Shown here in pieces: positions 23,641-36,402 of a DNA stretch of 64,000 nt. Each line of letters opens with the position of its first letter. Position 1 is the stretch's first letter. Source of the stretch: Trematomus loennbergii (taxonomy: Eukaryota > Chordata > Actinopteri > Perciformes > Nototheniidae); contig JAAOOA010000002.1 in the NCBI GenBank assembly GCA_012861695.1, positions 30,896,873 through 30,960,872 on the forward strand, given 5' to 3'. The notes below the pieces were generated by a model. That model ran no database searches. It worked only from the letters and a program-made list of their open reading frames with translations, and was not told the DNA's origin. Both the position numbers and the translations under genes were made by a program.

Positions 23641-23963
23641 CAGAGCTTCCAACAGTACATGTTAGGCTGGCAGAGGGTGCGGCCAGCGCCGCTGGGTGTG
23701 GCCATAGCTCTTCGGGATTGGTCCATTTCGTTCCGGGTACTGCATGACATCAGGCCGTACCCGGAACTAAATGGAAGACTCAAATGGGCAGTGACATATC
23801 TCCAACGAGGCGTTTTGGGGAGGTATTTTCTGTGTTAGAGTTTTACTCGCTACAGGGTGTACTTTGAGGGTTTTGACTCTGCACACCGTTTACATGCATA
23901 AAAACCTTCATAACACACAAGGGGACGGGTAATAACCGGAAAAGCATGACATGGGAGCTTTAA

Positions 23964-24697
23964 ACTGTAGTATGTGCTCATGTGTTTCATTGCATTTGAT
24001 ATTGAGGTAAAACAAAATACCTAGTATTTTTAAATACCTAAAAATAACTAGTTTTATAGTGATCAAATATACAGCAATGTTCAGAACAATTACTTATTTA
24101 TTGTTTACATAAAGATGAATGTATTAATATCACGTTATAAGCATAATATGTTACATAGTTTACGGCTGTCTTTTCACACTTATATGGTCTTGACGTCCTC
24201 TACAGTGGACATACTGTAACATTTAAAATTACATTTAAAAAGTCTAAATTGCAAGATGTTTTTTTAACCCTAAATAGGTAGGAAATAAAAAGAAAAAAAA
24301 TTGGAAGACACTAGTACTTCACATAATAAAATACACAACGGCTGTAGCCTGAGATATGCTGTCGGTGCGTAGGTGCGTGTGTGTGCATGTGACAGGTCTC
24401 AGTTTTGGTTTCCCCTGCTTACTGTTAGTAAATAAAACGCTTGGCCCGTAATTACGTTTTCCCCTTTGTAGCGACCAGAGAGAGGTGAGGGAAATATATC
24501 CAGTCTCTGATATATTATCACGTTATTATGAATGCTCTGATACTCGTTTGATTCTGAAATCATATATATATATCCAAATCTGCAGCCTGTTGTTGTCTCA
24601 TTATACCACATTGTAAATGAATTGAAAGTAAATATATACATTTTCGTGAACATAGTTATGCCCATCAGACTGACTGCTGCTGTGCCTCTTTTCATCT
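23964..24697. other. Unit flank, right of the composite insertion
   Basis: Collinear with 46,527-47,244. AT-rich; no gene or RNA recognised. It ends at a TTAA that received the next transposon. Confidence 0.55.
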
Positions 24698-24701
24698 TTA
24701 A

Positions 24702-27222
24702 CCTGTTAACCCCTGAGCCTGTTGTTCAGGTCTCAGGCTCGAAAATGACATTCCCAGAACAAATGACTCTAACTTCACTTCTAAAATGGGTAAATTAATA
24801 ACAATTTTCTCAAAGCAATGATAAATCTGTGAGTTGGATGTAGAAAAGTCAGAAACAATATAGATTTTTTTATTTGAAAGTAAATTCAGATTGAACATAG
24901 TAAAAAAAATGGTATTATACTGTCTGTCCAAAAAAAAACATTACAGTGAAAACCACCCTTGAATGATGGGATAGTAGACTAAAAGCTTTAGGAATACAAA
25001 CTAAACATAATAAGTACCCTGTATCAAGATGTATGCAAAACAAGTGATATTTGACCTTTTTAGAGAGGTTTAGCAAAAGAAAAACACTTCTGGGATCATT
25101 TGGGTAGATTTTCCATATCTCTGGCCCCCCTCGAATCGAGGGGAAGTTCCTAAAATTCATCTAAACATTCCCCCTTGGTGAATGAGTGATGCGTAGCCAG
25201 AATGCCCCAAACCGGAAGCTGTCACTCTAGTAGCTACTGTATCATAGCAGCTATATATGAAAACTCCATTATTGACATAAAAATGGAATGATGGATTATC
25301 AGTAATCATTTCAAAGTGACACAGACACATTGGATTAACCTTCAGCAGTGCTTTTATCGTTTTCATGCCATTGAACACAACTTTTGATCAGAAACAGCAA
25401 AAGGTCAGACATTTCTCCCATGTTAGCTCCGTAAAGCTACGTGGTGTGATGTCTGGGTTTGCCTCCAATGCCGCAAGTTTTGATCGCTCAGTGATGATAC
25501 TAATACCCCTATTTCATTTTTTTCATTTAATCGTTTATTTGAACCGGGACAGTGCACATTAATGAACATTTTAAACAAAATAATGCTTTTAAATGTAAAT
25601 GAGCCGGATTTTAGCTTTGAGCTAGTTTCCATCCGTAGTCCCGTCACATACAACATTTATGAACATAACATTTATATACATGGCAAACAAATACATGATA
25701 TGCAGAAAGAGCATGAGCAGCATACAAGCATTTACCACAAGGCAGTGCAATGTAGCAGCTACGATATGTAAAGTGCAGGAGGAGATACCCCTGTGTTAAA
25801 GTGCATTTAGCGGTGATTGCACGTCTGTTTGTTTCTCAACCATTCTTTGAGTTGACCTTTAAAACTATTGAGAGTGGGACAATCCCGTATCTCAGTTGGG
25901 AGGCTATTCCAGAATAAGCTGCCTTTAATGGAGAGGACATTTTGTCCAAAAGTGGTCTGTCTACGGTGGACCTCACAGTCTCCTCTGGTTTATGACCTAG
26001 TGCAGCATCCAGTGTCTCTTTAGTGGATGAATTCCCCTAAGGGAGGGGGGGGAGCCAGTCCATGTAAACATTTATAAAAAAAACACATACTTTTAAAAGA
26101 CTTAAAATGGTCAAAACTGAAGAAATTGTGTTTCTCAAGGATGGTACAGTGGTGGTATGAATTAGGCTTTCTGTCAAATACCTTGATAGCTCTCTTGTAC
26201 AGCTGTTCTATTGGTTTCAGGTTTGTGGCACAAGCAAACGACCAGTTTGTAAAACAGTATTCAATGTGGGATAGAATCATACAGTGGAGGTATGACTTTG
26301 CAGCATTGACAGTTAAGAAGGGTCTAATTTGTTTAACATTTTGCAAGTTGAATTTAACGGTATTGGATACTTTCTTGATATGTTTCATAAAAGTCAAGTT
26401 TGAGTCCAGTATGACTCCAAGATACTTGAAGTGGGGGACTAGTTCTAATTCTGCTCCGTTTAAAAACACGTTGGATCCTTCCATTTTGACTGGTCGTTTA
26501 CTGAACATCATGCATACTGTTTTTTTTGCATTTAACTGTAAGCAAATGTTGTTCAGTTGTATAATCAGTGGACTCTCAGCTTGCTAGCTAATATATTGTT
26601 TGTGCAGATCCGATAACTAATAAAGTATTTCTACGGTGAGTTCTGTGCTAAGTGCGTTAGCATTTTTTCGCTCAGGGCTCATTTAGACTATTCTTGTGAG
26701 ACTTGTGTTTTGTTTCGGAAAGAATGGTTTGGATTGTCAGTTAGCTGAGTTCCTTCCAGTTAAGTGGGTATGACACATTAAAGGTGGGGTAGGTCATTTT
26801 GGAGAAACCAGCTCGAGTGTGCTAGAATTTGAAAATACACAGCCGGAAAAAATCTGCCACTTCCTTACAGAGCCCCTCCTCCAACACACACGAACGCGCA
26901 CATGACCAATGAGGGCACGAGATAAGTTTGTGCACAGATGGAAGGCTGACAGGCAGGTAGGCCATCCAGTTATTTTAGCCGGGCCGGCTAAAATGATTGG
27001 TCGTGTTTTTTACAGTACTACGGCTTCCACAGATTACACTTTTTTATGGATTTTTTGTCAAAGCACTTAAGATATTCATTGCTATCGGGATGTTAAGAGC
27101 ATTCCATGGAATATAACAAAAAGGGTATCTCGAGCCGGTTTCTCAAACGTACCTACCCCACCTTTAATAGGTTGTTAAATGTTAAGAAGCCCTGAGACAC
27201 AGTTTCGTGAACAAAAAACAGG
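24702..27222. mobile_element. TTAA-flanked (piggyBac-like) element, unit 2 flank
   Basis: TTAA at 24,698-24,701 and 27,223-27,226; ends CCTGTTAACCCCTGAGCC and AACAGG. The sister site in unit 3 (47,245-47,255, CATCTTTAATGGACG) and in unit 1 near 3,538 are empty, so this is a unit-2-specific insertion. It belongs to the same family as 4,133, 27,735 and 47,794 and carries a LINE in the middle. No transposase seen. Confidence 0.75.
25525..26590 (-). mobile_element. 3' fragment of a non-LTR retrotransposon
   Basis: Minus-strand frame 26,511-26,020 contains HFKYLGVILDSNLTFMKHIK, then MILSHIEYCFTNWSFA: the region just after the reverse-transcriptase core in CR1/L2/RTE-type LINEs. The 3' end lies near 25,525 (AATAAACGATTAAATGAAA on the minus strand). 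The catalytic domain is absent: a typical 5'-truncated copy. Confidence 0.75.
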
Positions 27223-27226
27223 TTAA

Positions 27227-27734
27227 TGGACGTCGCTTTAAAATGACCGCTCACAGGACAGGATTTCTAATTCTCTAAACGCCTGTTATCGATTTCCCTC
27301 CTCGACTCCACCGATCGCATCCCCTTTGGGCGGGACTAAGACGCGAGGCGAGGAGTCGAGGAGGGGGAAAATGAGAAATGAGAAAGGGATATTGACTGTA
27401 TGGTGTATTACTCGGACTGTGTTTTGAAAAGTGTGGTTTGCATCAAAGAGGAGGTAGAAAGAATGAAGTCCCACTCTGTCAGAATAAAAGTGCATCAAAC
27501 ATCAGCGAAATCAAAGTGAACTCGACAAATAGAACTCACAGTAGATCTACATACAGCTCTGGAGACCACTGCAGCATTTTCAGTGTCTCTGGTTTTACTA
27601 TGTACTGCATAGGTATGTGTTTGAGTAAAATGATTTTAAAGACAAGCAGAAGTTAAATAGCTTTTTTATGAATTGCTAGAAAAATAAAAAGGAACCTTGA
27701 CTAACACACAGTAGCTGCATTCAATATCCATTAA
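27227..27734. other. Unit flank before lipoxygenase copy 2
   Basis: Near-identical to 3,540-4,130 and 47,249-47,790. No gene recognised. Confidence 0.55.
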
Positions 27735-28877
27735 CCTGTTAAGCACCAAGCCTGTTTTTCATGTTTCAGGCTCGAAAATGACATGCCCAAAACAAATGAC
27801 TACAACTTAACTTCTAAAAGGGTTATATGAATAATTTATTTTATCAAAGCAAGGTTACATCTGTGAGTTGGATGTAGAAGTGTCAGAATCAATATAAATG
27901 TTTTTTATTTTAAAGAAAATTCAGATTTTACATAGTAAAAAACTGTAAATTATAGTGTCCGTCCAAAAATTATTTTTTACAGATAGTGAAAACTACCCTT
28001 GGATGATGGGTTAGTAGACTAAAAGCTTTAGGAATCCAAAGTACAACATATAATAAGTACCCTGTATCAAGATTGATGCAAAACAAGTGACATTTGACCT
28101 TTTTAGAGAGGTTTAGCCAAAACCACCCCACCTCTGAGGTGATTTGGGTGAAAATGGTTTTTTTTCTATATCTCTGGCCCCCCTTGCTCGATTTTGATGG
28201 TTGACAACTCTTTCTGACCGTTAGAGCCAATAGAATCGAAGGGGGAGGCCCACACACACACTCATTGTGAAGAGAAAAGGTGGGGGCTGCGCGCATGTAA
28301 ATGTGCAGCAGAGGAGGCTGGCATTTGGAAACAAAAAAGCAGTTTTATTGCTTATGGATTATCAGAAATAATTTCAAAGAGGGCACAGATACATTGGATG
28401 AACCTATGGATTAACTGCAGCATCGTTTTTTTATCGTTTTAATGCCATTGAAGACCAGTTTTGACCAAGGTAAGCCATGTTAGTGTTTCTAGCTACTTAG
28501 CTCCACATGTTATGATGTACGCTTTCGTTTATAGCGTCGCAAATTATTATCACTGAGTGTTGAGGTGGGCACCACTAGATTCAGTGTCTCCAGGACACCA
28601 AAAACGAGTGGTTGGCTGTGCATCTAGGATAAGTAATAAGGGAGTTAGAGTGAGTTTAAGTGCCGTTTTAGGTTAAATTTTTTCGCTCGTGGCTAATTCA
28701 GAGGCTGAGTGCTAGCATTGGGGTTTTTTTGGAGAAAAAAAATTAAAAAGATCAGTTAGCTGAGTTTCTTCCCGTTTCATGGATATAAAACATTCATAGT
28801 TTTATTAAATATTAAGATTCCTTAGACGTTGTTTCCTGCAATATCCGCCCGGTACCGGGGGGGCCGTGCATAACAGG
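27735..28877. mobile_element. TTAA-flanked (piggyBac-like) element, unit 2, longer form
   Basis: TTAA at 27,731-27,734 and 28,878-28,881; ends CCTGTTAAGCACC and TAACAGG. It sits at the same position as the 285-292-bp elements in units 1 and 3, which are internally deleted forms; its interior matches 24,930-25,100. Confidence 0.7.
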
Positions 28878-28881
28878 TTAA

Positions 28882-29713
28882 GAAGGTCTGAGACAACAAA
28901 ATACACAGAAAGAAAAAAGAAAACATTCACCCTATTTTTGTATCAATTTGCCTGTAATGGATAAATAGGGGCCAGAGCCACACTTTACTAAATGAAGTTA
29001 ATTTGTTTACCTAGGTTAAGGAGCATCACGCCTCCCTCAATCCTTACATCCCGTCATCCAGACATCCCTTCATCCCTCCCTTCCCTCATCCCAACATCCC
29101 TTCATCCCTCATCCCTACATCCCTTCATCCTTCATCCCAACATCCCTTCATCCCTACATCCCTTCATCCTTCATCCCAACATCCCTTCATCCCTCCCTTC
29201 CCTCATCCCAACATCCCTTCATCGCTCCCTTCCCTCATCCCAACATCCCTTCATCCCTCATCCCTACATCCCTTCATCCTTCACCCCTCATCCCAACATC
29301 CCTCATCCCTCCCTTCCCTCATGCCTTCATCCCTACATCCCAACATCCTCTGCCTGTCAGCATTCATATTTAACTTGTGTATATTTTAAAATGTCTAATT
29401 CTAGGAATTGTCTGGGGGCCCGTAATCAGCCCGAGCAGATCCGGAGACGGAATCCCCACTCTGAGTCTCCCTCAGCACGTCCTCCCAGACCAGAATATCT
29501 CATCACCCGCTCCATATCAATTAATTTGTTACTTCTTGCAATAAACCTACAAACATCACACTTTTTCGCCGTGGTCCCTTCTAGTGAATTATCCATTACA
29601 CCTCATCTATCTGCCCCAGCTGTTATACAGTATGTATTATATCAAAAGTACAACTTACATCCCAGAATGTAGAATAGGTGATGAGAAATACATGGATACA
29701 ATCGCAGATCTGC
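28882..29713. repeat. Lipoxygenase copy 2 3' flank with expanded CATCCC minisatellite
   Basis: At 29,036-29,352 an array of TCATCCC, ACATCCC and TTCATCC(T/C) units, about twice the length of the unit 1 array. An uninterrupted plus-strand frame of 226 codons here is produced by the repeat (Ser/Pro/His-rich) and is not a gene. The rest is unit flank. Confidence 0.8.
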
Positions 29714-32700
29714 TTAAGTACAAATACTGTTCTCTATCTCTGCAGGGTCCAGGTATGAGTAGGGTAGTTCAAGATGTGAGTTTCTTGTTGTTATTGCTTC
29801 ACTGAGGCACGACAATGCTGCTTGGAATTCCTTTATCATCTGCTTAGGCTCAGGCTCATCAAATCGTTCCTCTGGGTATGTTCCCAAGGGAATCTGCCAG
29901 AAGGATGAAATCAGGAAACAAAGTTTGTGGTAAAAAAAACATCAGGATAGGACATCCTTCTGTAAGTATTTATGACGCCAAACTTACATAGTCTGCGTAT
30001 CTGTCTGAAAGCAACCAAGTCAATGCTGCAAATTGGACTGTATCGCCAACATTCGGGAGGGTCTCCAGGACCGGCTTCATGCTTGACCGCCCCTTGGTGG
30101 TTGGAGGAGGTTTGTGCAGAAGGAACGGCCGTTGGGGGCCCAGGAGTTGTAGTCATACTAAATGATGAAAAAAAACATTATAGAAAAAAAGGCAACATTT
30201 ACTCCATTGTAATGCTCAGCTAATGTCCTGCAAACACAATGGTTATTGTAAAGGAAACGAAAGCAGTTGGCTGGTCTGCCAAACTTATACTTGATCAGTA
30301 CAGATGTAGCACCTAATTTAGGACAGTTTGAAACACGAGGGCTGTGGTCGGCACGGGGTCTGCCCTCGCTCAAGGGAAAACCTCCAGCTTGACTTGAGAC
30401 CGCCCGTGATAAATAAATGTAATTATAAATTAATATAATTAATATTATATTGCCAGCTGCAATGGATCATTGATCCACCAGGGGGTGCAGTGGGGTTCCA
30501 CACTGGAGCTCATGTGAAATAAAGTCTGATACTGTACGCTGGATGTACAGTATGTCTGGTACTACTGTATAGCAGATCTTTGTTAAGATCCAAATGTCAC
30601 GGATAGGATCATACTCTGTGCTTAATAAGAGACATGTAATCATTTGCAAAACATCACCATGTTGTTATTTAACAAAATAATGTTGTTTAGTCGAAAAAAA
30701 CGAACGGGAGGAAATGCAGCCCGGCTCTCGATTTTTAATCCTAATTTAATCATCATCTTCACCACGATAATTTCTGTTTATGTTTGCCGAATTGACATGA
30801 AATTACTGACAAATATGAATATACTGTATTCAACATCATTAAAACGTTATTAACGTGCCTAAACTCAGTAATTCACTAAAAATATTTATATTTTAATGAA
30901 GCCTCGTCAGGCAGATCAGGATCCCGACGGGTGTTATTTTCCCCATAATGACCAAGTCGCTGCAAATTATCCCGCTTATTACATGGCCACATTCTCAACA
31001 AAGTAACGACATGACTCCCAATATTAATTGAAATGCTTTTATGGATTTAGAAAATGTTTTTATTGATTTAAAAAATAGTTGTATGTATTGATGTAAATTG
31101 ACATGCATCCGCTAAGAAAAATAGTCACTAGACACTTGATACAGTGGCTTTTGGCAAAGCAGAAAAAGAACACTCAAACCGAGAGATGAGTTATTGTTAT
31201 TACAACGTGACTTCAATATTATTTAACAACTCTTTTATTGGGTTCTTTTATTTGGGGTTAAGTACATTGTCAGAATAAGTGAGAAATGGATTTAACTTCT
31301 GTTAGACAGCTATCATACATACTGAAGAAATATTGACTGTGAATGTATGGCATTCATAATTGATATCTAATTACATTAACTGTGAATGTCCTTCATTTTA
31401 TTTAAAATAAAATAAAATAACAAAAGATTTTTGTATGGATATTTGAGACGTTTATGCTTCCCGGACTGCAAGCCAGCAACATGTGCTTTTCTGCTGCTCA
31501 ATAAAGTTACCTTTTGCACCTTCGATGCACCGCCTCCGACTCCTATCTCTCGGCACTACAATACTATTGTTAATAGTTCATTCTTATCTAAAAACAGCGG
31601 GACGATAGCTCATATATGAGCGCAGTAATGGTTGGTATCTAATTACTTATTTAGAATGGTGATATACACAGTGATAGATGTTAAGGACTAACGTTTATAA
31701 TAAATAGCCTAGTATTTATCCATATTCATCATAATATTTATATATTCAACAACCATTTTTAATGTAAAAGGCTCATAAAATAAAAACACAACACTGTCAT
31801 TGCAAGTGACACTCAGTTAGTTGACTTTTATGTTCAACTGCTAAATTCGTTACTGATAAAAAAGGGCTTCTACCTAATTACCTTAAATAAACTCACTAAT
31901 TAATGAAAACAGTTCAATACGCATTATTCTTATTCTTATCATTCTTTATGAGCGCAGAAATAGTCTTCAAATCAGACCTGTTTTTTAAATGAAATCTGAC
32001 GGCAGGCAGGCAGCTCTGATCACCTAATGATAAATGCGCCACACCTAATCGCCGGCCATTCAGCCACAGCTCCCTCTATACAAATCAAACTGTAGACAGT
32101 GTGAAAGCACTTATTGTTTTAAATAATGGTCGAAATGTGACCTGTGAGCCTTCTGAATTACCGTGGGACAGCACATTCTAAACTAAAATGTTCATCAATA
32201 AAGTAACATCTTATCTTATCTTAATAATATCTTCATATTAATAATAATAATAAATCATACAGTATGTGTCTGAAAGGGAGCAGGAGGAAGCAAACAAAAA
32301 ATATACTGCATATTAAAGCAAACGATTGTAAAGGTAAAAGTATGAGCATAACAAATAAAGAAGTGTAATGTAAACATTTACATTATTATTAGGATTATTT
32401 AATATATAAAGACTATATATTATTGAATTACAAGATTAGATATACTTTATTTGATCTAAAATATTGATGTGTTCAAATGCTCTTCAAAACACAACTGAAA
32501 GTCCATGAAAAGTTGTCTTTCTGTATTGTGAATGAAGCGCCATCTCCTGGTTAAATCCTGAAATTGAAAATCTGGCAATGCCCTCTTGGAAAATAGTGGG
32601 AGGGCTTAACATTCCCAGACGCTGGTTTTAGGCAGGTCTTAGGCAGGAAGCTGTAAGCTGGAGTCCTATCTGGAGTGCTACATTTGTACATTTTCTAATG

Positions 32701-35492
32701 CCCCAAGTCTTTGCCTGCCCACTGTTTACGGCAGCATGTTGAACCGTCGTTGTGAAGATCACCATGGTTGTGAACTTGACCACTTCCTCGACAGTATGAA
32801 AGGCTGCTGGAAACCCTGTTGGCAGCACAATATGTTCATAACCACATAATGGGTTTATATTGTATCACTATGTGCATTCAAATATACTATTATAATATGT
32901 CTTATATTTACAAATGACTTCAGAATATTGGACAAATACCTGAGGCTTTGTTTCCTAAGAAGCCATGTGTGAAGACCTCACTGATCCAGTTCTGCGGCTC
33001 AGTGTCTCTATGCACCTCACAGTCTGAGGGATACTAGTGCTCCACTACTGCCTTCACAAAGCTGGTAAACACAACACAGTTGTAGTTTTAATAATATGAG
33101 TGCCTGAGAAAGTCTCTAATGGTGTTTGTACAATGAATCACTGTGGACAGTCACAATATTTATGAATAGGTAAAACCTTTGGATGATGTTCCACAGCTTC
33201 AGGCCATCATCTCTGTAGTAAAAGTTGGGGATAGACTCCAGTCCTCGTGCAGCGATGTTCTCCGGCAGACAGAGAGAGCTGTAGGTCATTTCAGAGAGAT
33301 CCCTTCTCATGAGCTCAATTACTCCATCAAATCCAAGTGAACTCTAACAAATCAAAAATACACATATACCATCAGACACGTTTATTGACATCAAATTAGA
33401 AACCATCCAAAACGGCCTAATCTAAGCTGCAAGGTGTAGTATGCATTTAATTTGATTTATAATTGTAATAAATATATCAATTTTAAAAAGCCTTACATTA
33501 GTGAGAGCCCCATCAGGTCCTAATGTAGACGGGCTCTAATGTTTATATGAAGAGTGTGCCGGAAGTGGGGAAACAGCAGCTGAACAGACAGAGGAAACAA
33601 ATATAAAAGTCCAAGTAAGATGCTTGATTCAGCAGGCAGAACATCATCAGTGTAACTGAAGAAACCTATAAGCAAACACAACTGAAATCAATTACAATTT
33701 TTGTATTAAAAGTTTGACATCTTCAATACCTGCAAAAATAATGGTTCATAAAACCATATCCACAGATGATCTATGAAAAGTAAGTAACCAAAAAAACAGT
33801 GAATGACAAATAACAAAACGATCTTCAAGTACAATCAAAGATACAAAAACAGTGAGACACACATTAATACACACATGAAAGTTGTGTTTCATGCTTCAAA
33901 AGATGTGTTTTAGATGTGTGCAACATCTTCACGGATACCTCTCACCCCAGCCACAACCTGTTTGCACTTCTGGCCTCTGGCAAGCGTTTCAAAAGGGCCT
34001 TTCTTAGAGTACTGTAGTTTCCTTTAGAATTCACATGTTGTGTTACGTTAATCTCAGCATAGTCACATACTTTGCATTCAACCTTGCAAAGTAATGGGGT
34101 TTAATCAAGGAAACTTGTTTGCAAGCATTCCTCTTTTTATTTTGAAAATGTCCTGTCTCAGCTTCACTATCAACCATCTCTATTATAGACATAATATACC
34201 TGAAAATCAATCAATACAAATTATAAGCATTATTTCAGAACAAGGGAATACAAAAAACCTGCACTACCTCTGTTGTGTGGAGTACTTATACCTTGTACAT
34301 TGGGTGAATCACAGGGAAGCTGCGGAGAGCTGCAAGAGCGAAAACCTCTGCCAGAAAGTGAGTTCTCATGAGGTGATGGACTGATTCGTGATCCATGCAA
34401 TCTGCATTTTTAATGAACATCTTGGCTAGCAGCCAGTCAGCTTCTGGATCACTGGGCAGGAAGATGGGGTTCTTCTCAGATGGTTGTTGATTCACCTGGA
34501 AATTGATAAGAAATTGATTATTAACCCTCCCTTTACGATACCTCAAAGATGGTTTTCCATAGACTGACCATGGTAAAGACCCATGACATTACATGCTGGC
34601 TTTTAAATTGATTTTACAGTACCTGTATTGCAATTGGCATCAGTTTGTTTTCTGGGTTCACGTTGAGCAAACAGAGACCAGCAGTCACGTGCAGAGGTTC
34701 ACCATTATAGGCTGCAGGGGGAATTCCATCCATCTTCTTCTGGTCATAAAGGAACATATTGCCTTTCTGGAAAGACATCAGAAAGAAGTGTTTAAGACAT
34801 CGAGAGGTATCGCAGAATTGTAATAAGTCAAGGAAGTATGACAGAGGGATGGTAAATGGACAAATCCTGATTCTGAAACAAAGATTACCATCCATTTAAA
34901 GTTAATCTTCATTCATACCTCCATTTCCTTCTGCAGAGAGCTTCCCTCTTCCAGGAACGGCTTCACCATTTCCTCTGTGACCGGGAAGTTTGTGGGAAGC
35001 TCTGAGCAGCGCTTTATAACACCGGGGTTGACTCCATTCAGGAACTGATATCCATAAAAGTCATCTTCCATCCAGTGGTCTGCAACATACTCTGGAAGAA
35101 TAGCAATTGATATATTAAAAATATAACATAATTATATATTCGGTTTAATACGAATAACAATTGGTACATTTCATAAATAATATAATATCATTTATCTAAA
35201 ATGTTGTTGGGTGTTTCAGGTTCAACATAATCATCATTGTCATTGACTGTAAAGCAAGAATGTTGGTCAGGTATTTAAATAATTTTAACTTTTGCTGAAA
35301 TACTTAACTTTGTAGAAAACAAAACATTTTACAGAACAGAAAAAACATCTACTGAATATCTATCTGTTGTTATGAAACCATGACATAGATGGGGTGAGTT
35401 ACAGTGACAACTGGTTAATGGGATAAAAAGAAAATACCTGACATTGTTGTCTTTTTAAACCAGAATTTTTTTTTTGTGTCTTCAATGCTTCA
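29714..35492 (-). pseudogene. Lipoxygenase (ALOXE3/ALOX12B-like) copy 2, 5'-truncated
   Basis: Exons in transcript order: 5 (3' part, from 35,438), 6 34,919-35,091, 7 34,623-34,766, 8 34,292-34,495, 9 33,497-33,579, 10 33,177-33,343, 11 32,940-33,061, 12 32,715-32,815, 13 29,988-30,157, 14 29,714-29,893. Exons 6, 7, 8, 10 and 14 are open, and exon 8 keeps the iron-ligand segment HHLMRTH. Lesions: same exon 5 fusion as copy 1; a 4-base net loss plus in-frame TAG in exon 9; TAG in exon 11 (copy 1 has TAT); GC instead of GT donor after exon 12; one base missing in exon 13. Intron 12 carries about 2.4 kb of inserted repeats. Ends in ICT like copy 1. A pseudogene. Confidence 0.88.
30303..32690. 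mobile_element. Composite repeat insertion in intron 12 of lipoxygenase copy 2
   Basis: Copies 1 and 3 read TTGATCAATACATATTCTAA here without interruption. Inverted termini: GATGTAGCACC at the left and GTGCTACATTT at the right, with TACA on both sides. Contents include a segment (about 30,900-31,125) repeated in inverted form at 41,890-42,380, one arm (about 31,130-31,310) of the palindromic element at 39.7 kb, and an LTR 3'-end remnant near 31,440-31,553. No transposase seen; superfamily not assigned. Confidence 0.65.
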
Positions 35493-36394
35493 ACGAGAAT
35501 GTAGGTCATGCTATCGGAACGTCTGGAACCGATTCATTCAGCCCGGAGGCTGTTTTTTATGGCATTTAGCCATGGGAATGTTCCCTTTGGAATAACAACA
35601 GCAAGCACATACTGTAATTGTACATTAATCACGTACTATTAATTTAATGATGTTCCAACAGAATCAGAAATCCTTTATTTGTCCCGCAACTGGGACATTT
35701 ACAGGTGTCACAGCCGCAAAGGTGCAGTGCAATAAGAAAAAGAGTAGACTTGTAGACTAAAAGGCATCACATATTAATGTTAATCTTCCCATATGAACAA
35801 TGTATATTTTTCATATTAAATGTAACAGTGATAAGAGCGGACTTATCACTGTTACTGATGTCAGTCCTCTCTGGTGTTTGGAGTTATGTCTACACCTGTC
35901 TGCCAATTAAATGTATTTAAAATATTAATTATTATTAATTATTCGGAGGCCCAAGTGAAGGTTACAAATGGGGGATTCAGCACCTTCAGATCTACAGGTT
36001 TAATGACAACTGTAGAGGCATCCGGAGAGAGGTAAGAAAGCTAATGCTATGCTAACTGAGTGCTAACAAAACATTGGCGTATCATGCCAGTAATCTCCCA
36101 GTATATGTAAATATATTGCAATATTCCCTGTTTTAAATTATATTCTCAGACTCAGTGTAGTGGTTTGTGTTACTGTACAGTAGTTCAGCAGTAAACAGTC
36201 AGACGGCTGACATCCAACACATTCTGCATAGATTGGTAATGTTTGCTACGTCTCCCTCGTTTCCCTGTTAGTTTAAAAGAATAAGATGTAATCCTGTGGT
36301 CCTTTTTTTTGTTTTGTTTGTTGGTCATTGGAGTGGCTGTTAAAGCCAGCGTCATAGCAGCAAAATAACAAAATTAAAACTGTGTAGAGGTAGG
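35493..36394. repeat. Spacer between lipoxygenase copy 2 and C1q remnant
   Basis: Same as 8,581-9,480, including the short retroelement 3' end near 35,668-35,755. No gene recognised. Confidence 0.55.
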
Positions 36395-36402
36395 GTGTAG
36401 GG

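Larger units (their letters stand above)
13353..23959. mobile_element. Large TTAA-bounded composite transposon block
   Basis: TTAA at 13,349-13,352 and 23,960-23,963 flanks inverted ends AGGGCCCATGTCATG and CATGACATGGGAGCT. The empty site, with a single TTAA, is at 46,523-46,526 in the sister unit, and both flanks are collinear with it, so 10.6 kb was gained here. The original element supplied only the outer parts (13,353-13,920, 17,411-17,867 and 22,462-23,959). The rest is later insertions: an L2-like LINE and a long-inverted-repeat element, which itself carries nested hAT elements. A broken THAP-like exon lies near the right end. Confidence 0.75.

Noticed and set aside
23509..23838. 109-codon plus-strand frame (MFWKLSSVKC...)
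   Set aside because: Antisense to the THAP-like exon, with no recognisable domain.
28992..29672. 226-codon plus-strand open frame rich in Ser, Pro and His
   Set aside because: Produced by the CATCCC minisatellite, whose length keeps frames open; no domain, and the sister unit 3 lacks the array.
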